A stretch of DNA of 64,000 bases from CAWIMX01 sp963792785. GTDB taxonomy: Bacteria > Acidobacteriota > Vicinamibacteria > Vicinamibacterales > CAVVIG01. Of the stretch, positions 59,766-64,000 are shown in pieces. Both the position numbers and the translations under genes were made by a program. Positions within the stretch are counted from its first letter, which is position 1. Each line of letters starts with the position of its first letter. The DNA is taken from positions 1-64,000 of the forward strand of contig CAWBXO010000004.1 in NCBI GenBank assembly GCA_963792785.1, written 5' to 3'. The notes beneath the pieces were generated by a model that saw nothing but the letters and a program-made list of their open reading frames with translations, ran no database searches and was not told the origin of the DNA.

Positions 59766-59772
59766 GCCAGCC

Positions 59773-60796
59773 TCATCGCACGGACGCTCCGTAGCCGCCC
59801 GGATGGGCCTGCCGCCAGCGCCACGCGGTGGCCACGATCGTGTCGAGATCGGAGTGCACGGGCGTCCAGCCGAGTTCCGCGCGCGCTTTCCCTGCAGCGG
59901 CGCACAGCACCGCCGGATCGCCCGGCCGGCGTGCGGCCACCCGCCGGGGCACCGGCCGGCCGGTGACGCGCTCGACGGCCTCGATGACCTCGCGCACCGA
60001 GTGCGGACGGCCGGTCCCGAGGTTGTACGCGGGCGAGGCGCCCGACGTCGATCGCGCTCCAGCGCCCGCACGTGGGCATCGGCCAGGTCGGTCACGTGGA
60101 CGTAGTCGCGCAGGCAGGTGCCGTCGGGCGTCGGGATAGTCGTCGCCGAACACATCGAGGCCCTGCCCACCGGCGGCCGCGTCGATGCGCCCGCGGGATG
60201 AGGTGGATCTCGGGACGGTGATCCTCGCCGATCTCGCCGTCGGGATCGGCGCCGGCGGCGTTGAAGTAGCGCAGGCGCGACCGCGCGGATGCCCGTCGCC
60301 GCGCTCGAAGTGCGGCAGCGCGCGTTCGATCGCGAGCTTGGTCTCGCCGTAACTGTTGATCGGCTCCTGCGGATGCGATTCCGTCGATGGGCGTCTCGCG
60401 CGGCTCGCCGTAGTCGGCGCAGGTCGACGACAGCACGAACCGGCGGACGCCGCTCGGCCGCCATCGCCTCGAGCACGCCGAGCGCCCCGTCGACGTTCTG
60501 GCGATAGTAGCGAAGCGGCTCGCGCACCGACTCGCCCACGTCGAGCAGCGCCGCGAAGTGCAGGACGCGCCGACACCGGATAGCGGCGCAGCGCCGCGCG
60601 CACCGCCGCCGCGTCGCTCGACGTCGCCCTCGACGAGCGGGCCCCACTGCACCGCCTCGCGGTGGCCCGCCACCAGGTTGTCGAACACCACCACCTCGTA
60701 GCCCGCGCCGTGGAGCGCCTTGGCCGCGTGGCTGCCGATGTAGCCGGCGCCGCCGGTCACCAGGACCCGCCGCGGGAGGTCGCGCTCAGCGGCCAA
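59773..60796 (-). CDS. galE: UDP-glucose 4-epimerase (several frameshifts)
   Basis: Rossmann start RRVLVTGGAGYIGSHAAKAL (GxxGxxG). Later frames show LHFAALLDVGESVREPLRYY, FVLSSTCADYGEP and INSYGETKLAIERALPHF (Tyr-x3-Lys catalytic pair). TTG 60796 is a likely start as it overlaps the ugd stop by 11 bases. Four or more frame changes. About 335 residues. Interconverts UDP-glucose and UDP-galactose; fits with UDP-glucose dehydrogenase and glycosyltransferases alongside. Confidence 0.8.
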
Positions 60797-62087
60797 TGGA
60801 AAGGTAAGTGAAGCCGAGCGCGCTGCATCTGCTCGGGCGAATAGATGTTCCGGCCGTCGAAGACGACGGGCGTCTTGAGCTGCGCGCGCATCTTCGCGAA
60901 GTCGGGCTCGCGGAACTCGTTCCACTCCGTGACGATGGCCAGCGCATCGGCGCCGGTCAGCGCGTCGTAGCTCTTCTCGCAGATCGTGATGCGGTCGCCG
61001 AACAGCCGCCGCGCCGTCGCGGCGGCCTCCGGATCGTAGGCCCGCACGACGGCGCCGTCGGCGAGCAGCCGCTCGATGATCGTGATCGCCGGCGCCTCGC
61101 GCATGTCGTCGGTCCGCGGCTTGAACGCCAGGCCCCACAGCGCGATCGTGCGTCCCTTCAGGCTGCCGAAATGCGCGCGCATCTTCTCCACCAGACGCTC
61201 CTTCTGCGCCTGCGTTCACCGCCTCGACGGCCTCGAGCATGCGGAAGTCGATACCCGCGCTCGGCGGCGGACTGAATGAGCGCCTTCACGTCCTTCGGGA
61301 AACAGCTGCCGCCGTAGCCCGACGCCGGGAAACAGGAACGACGTGCCGATGCGGCGGTCCGAGCCGATCGCCTGGCGCACCTGGTCGACGTCGGCGCCGA
61401 CCAGCTCGCAGACGTTCGCGATCTCGTTCATGAACGAGATCCGCGTCGCCAGAATCGAGTTCGCCGCGTACTTGCAGAGCTCGGCGCTCGCCGTGTCCAT
61501 CAACATGATCGGCGCGCCGGTGCGCGTGAACGGCCGGTAGAGCTCCTCGCATCGCGGCCGCCGCGCGCGCGTCGGGCACGCCGATGACGACGCGGTCCGG
61601 CTTCAGGAAGTCCTCGACCGCGGCGCCCTGCTTCAGGAACTCCGGATTGCTGACCACGCTGAACGCCTGCGTGGTCTCCACCGCGATGGCCGCGCGGACT
61701 TTCTCCGCCGTGCCGACCGGCACCGTGCTCTTGTCCACGATCGACCGTGTACTTGTTCAGCGCCCGGCCGACGTCGCGGGCCACGGCCAGCACGTGCTGC
61801 AGGTCCGCCGATCCGTCCTCGCCCTGCGGCGTGCCGACCGCGATGAACACGATCGACGCGGCGCGCACGGACGCTTTCAGATCCGTCGTGAACGTGAGCC
61901 GCTCTTCCCCGCGATTGCGACGCACGAGCTCCTCGAGCCCGGGCTCGTAAATGGGCATCCGCCCCGCGGTCAGCGTCTCGACCTTGGCCGCGTCCTTGTC
62001 CACGCAGGCCACCGTGTTCCCGTTCTCCGCCAGACACGCGCCCACGACCAGTCCGACGTACCCCGTCCCGACTACGGCGATTTTCAT
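60786..62087 (-). CDS. ugd: UDP-glucose 6-dehydrogenase (several frameshifts)
   Basis: ATG 62087: MKIAVVGTGYVGLVVGACL, VDKDAAKVETL, FIAVGTPQGEDGSAD; further on DKSTVPVGTAEKVR, SNPEFLKQGAAVEDF, AELCKYAANSILATRISFMN (region before the catalytic Cys) and WGLAFKPRTDDMREAPA. At least five one-base insertions, among them GTCGATCGTG near 61742 and GAGCGCGC near 60828. About 430 residues. Oxidises UDP-glucose to UDP-glucuronate with NAD. First gene of the minus-strand sugar operon ugd-galE-msbA-yicC. Confidence 0.85.
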
Positions 62088-62155
62088 GACCCAAGAAGAT
62101 ACTGATTGTGAACGACTTAGACAAGACTTTGACGGGGGTGCTAACGTTCTGCCCC

Positions 62156-63280
62156 GTGCGCGTCGTCCTCGACTACCGCCCGGCCCTGCACGGCGCGCAG
62201 CGGCGTCGGCGAATATACCCACGAACTGGCCCGCGCGCTGCTGGCCGCCTTCCCGCCGGCGGCGTCCCCTCGCGATCTCGCTCTCACCCTCTTCTCGAGT
62301 TCCTGGCGCGACCGCCTGCGCCTGCCGGGAGACCTGGACGGCGCCGACGCGGTGGACTGCCGCGTGCCGGTGGCGGTGCTGAACGCGGCCTGGCACCGGC
62401 TGGGCCTGGCCGCCGGTGGAGTGGCTGACCGGCGACCGCTTCGATGTGACGCACTCGATGCATCCGCTGCTGCTGCCGTCGCGGCGCGCCGCGCACGTCG
62501 TCACGGTCCACGACCTGAATTTCCTGGCGCACCCCGAGCGGACGCGGGCCGAGATTCGCCGCGACTATCCCGCGCTCGCCCGGGCGCATGCGGCGCGCGC
62601 GGACGCGGTGATCGCGGTGTCGCGCTTCACGGCGCGCGAGGTCGAGCGCCAGCTCGAGGTCGCCCGCCGAGAAGATCGCGATCTGTTCGCCCGGCGCGCC
62701 GCCCTGGGCGCCGCGCCGCGCGCAACCCGAGGGCGGCGGCTACCTGCTCTTTTTCGGCACGCTCGAGCCGCGCAAGAACGTCGGCGCGCTCCTCGACGCC
62801 TACGAGCGCCTCCTCGACCGATCGCCGAAGCCGCCGCCGCTCGTCCTGGCCGGCGCCGCCACCGCGGCCGCGCGGCCCTGGCTCGATCGGATCGCGCGCC
62901 CGCCGCTCGCCGGCCACGTGCGCGCCGCCGGCTACGTGGTGCCCGAGGCCCGGCGCGCCCTGTATGAGGGCGCGCGACTGCTCGTGCAGCCATCGTTCGA
63001 GGAAGGCTTCGGCCTGACCGTGCTCGAAGCGATGACGATCGGCGTGCCGGTGGTCGCCGCCAACCGCGGCGCCCTGCCCGAACTCGTGGACGACGCGGGG
63101 CTGCTCGTCGATCCGGAGCCCGAGTCGATCGCCGGCGCCATCGCGCGGCTCCTCGACGACGAGGCGCTCGCGGCGACGTGCGCGGCCAAGGGCGAGATGC
63201 GCGCGTCGCATTACCGGTGGGACGCCACGGCGCGCGCCGTGTACGGCGTCTACCGGCAGGCGATGGAGCACCGCGCCTGA
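62156..63280 (+). CDS. Family GT4-like glycosyltransferase (several frameshifts)
   Basis: GTG 62156: VVLDYRPALHG, then in other frames GVGEYTHELARALLAAFP, VTVHDLNFLAHPERTRAEI, YLLFFGTLEPRKNVGALL and PSFEEGFGLTVLEAM (GT4 E-x7-E). At least three frame changes (about 62205, 62420, 62700). About 374 residues. GT-B fold retaining transferase using a UDP- or GDP-sugar. Divergent from ugd, in the same polysaccharide locus. Confidence 0.8.
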
Positions 63281-63281
63281 C

Positions 63282-64000
63282 ATGCGCATCGGCATCGACG
63301 CGCGCGAGCTGATGGGCCACTCGACCGGCGCGGGCCGCTATCTGGCCGGCCTGCTGACCGAGTGGGCGCGATCGCCGCGGGCCGCGCGCCACGAGTTCCT
63401 GCTGTACCTGCCCGGGCGCGCGGACCTGCCCTGCGATCCCGCGCGATTCGTCCAGCGGCTCATCGAGGGATCCCCCGGCACGTGGTGGGAGCAGCGCCGG
63501 CTCGCCCGGGGCGCGGCGCGCGATCGCCTCGACGTCTTCTTCGCGCCGGCCTACACCGCCCCGCTCGCGCTCGACGTGCCGCTCGTCCTGGCGATCCACG
63601 ACGTGTCGTTCGCGGCCTTCCCCGAGTGGTATCGCCTGCGCGAGGGCGCGCGGCGGCGGCTGCTGAGCCGCCTGGCCGCCCGGCGCGCGGCGGCCGTCGT
63701 CACGATCTCGCGGTTCTCGCAGCGCGAGATCGCCGAGCACTTCGGGCTGCCGCCCGGCCGGATCCACGTCATCCCCCCCGGCATCGAGGGACCGCCGACG
63801 GGCGCGCCCCGCCAGCAGGACGAGCCGCGCATCCTCTTCGTCGGTTCGATCTTCAACCGCCGCCACGTGCCCGACCTCGTGCGCGCGGTCGCGCGGCTCG
63901 CGCGGCACCGCCCGGGCGTGTCGCTGGACGTGGTGGGCGACAACCGATCGTTTCCGCGCGAACGGCTGGATCGCGTGATCGACGCGGAAGGCGCCGGCGC
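63282..64000 (+). CDS. Glycosyltransferase, truncated by window end
   Basis: ATG 63282, one base after the previous stop. MRIGIDARELMGHSTGAGRY, LAIHDVSFAAFPEWY, VVTISRFSQREIAEHF and ILFVGSIFNRRHVPDLVRA are a GT4-family N-terminal domain. 239 residues are in the window; the frame is still open at 64000. Same family as the preceding gene, with which it is translationally coupled. Confidence 0.8.
   Translation, partial: MRIGIDARELMGHSTGAGRYLAGLLTEWARSPRAARHEFLLYLPGRADLPCDPARFVQRLIEGSPGTWWEQRRLARGAARDRLDVFFAPAYTAPLALDVPLVLAIHDVSFAAFPEWYRLREGARRRLLSRLAARRAAAVVTISRFSQREIAEHFGLPPGRIHVIPPGIEGPPTGAPRQQDEPRILFVGSIFNRRHVPDLVRAVARLARHRPGVSLDVVGDNRSFPRERLDRVIDAEGAG

Overview
The window is a high-GC bacterial chromosome segment. 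The gene content (SurE, CoaBC, Gmk, RpoZ, YicC, Der, PriA, PQQ-dependent dehydrogenase, DUF5916 barrel, M28 and prolyl oligopeptidases, TAT multicopper oxidase, NtrC/HD-GYP signalling) and the one-kinase-per-operon style suggest an Acidobacteriota member, perhaps Vicinamibacteria-like. That placement is inference from gene content only; no rRNA gene is present.

Layout. (1) 1-18200 is an accessory island with visibly lower GC, ending at a tRNA-Pro(CGG) gene. It begins with a decayed retropepsin/PDZ gene. Then come a RIT element (three overlapping tyrosine recombinase genes) that interrupts a radC-like gene, an IS21-family element (istA/istB) whose right end cuts a UvrD-like helicase gene, and a defence cluster. 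The cluster holds a ribbon-helix-helix regulator, a C5-cytosine methyltransferase, a GHKL (MutL/MORC-like) ATPase, a Z1-domain SF2-type ATPase, a DUF4420 PD-(D/E)XK protein and a divergent Vsr endonuclease. A second putative operon follows with an HNH protein, an E-C-K nuclease-like protein, an unknown protein and a HEPN-like protein. (2) 18.3-32.1 kb is backbone: multicopper oxidase, SurE, MFS, AmrS-like and MoaA-like radical-SAM enzymes, a two-component block with an NtrC-type activator facing a putative sigma-54 promoter of an HD-GYP response regulator, and a MacA-like adaptor with two ABC ATPases. (3) 32.1-44.9 kb is metabolism and secreted hydrolases: aldehyde dehydrogenase, M28 peptidase, acyl-CoA synthetase, PQQ dehydrogenase, prolyl oligopeptidase and DUF5916. 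(4) 44986-46879 is a 1.84 kb insertion bounded by a 51-bp repeat of the 3' end of tRNA-Pro(GGG); it carries a histidine kinase. (5) 46.9-58 kb is housekeeping: MerR, Der, HU/IHF-like, M50 protease, LMF-like protein, PriA, uracil-DNA glycosylase, CoaBC, RpoZ, Gmk, YicC. (6) 58-64 kb is an envelope polysaccharide locus: MsbA-like ABC exporter, GalE, UDP-glucose dehydrogenase and two glycosyltransferases.

Two genome-scale signals stand out. First, many spacers between backbone genes are filled with short degenerate repeats of several families, often arranged as long hairpins. One family (AGGGGGCT plus GACGCTGTAG-like units) sits between three separate convergent gene pairs, and another has entered coding sequence. 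Second, single-base frameshifts are very uneven: about 24-54 kb is almost clean, while 18-24 kb and especially 55-63 kb carry many one-base insertions, and ritA carries one-base deletions in G runs. This looks like local consensus error more than biology, so genes there are given as reconstructed full-length loci.
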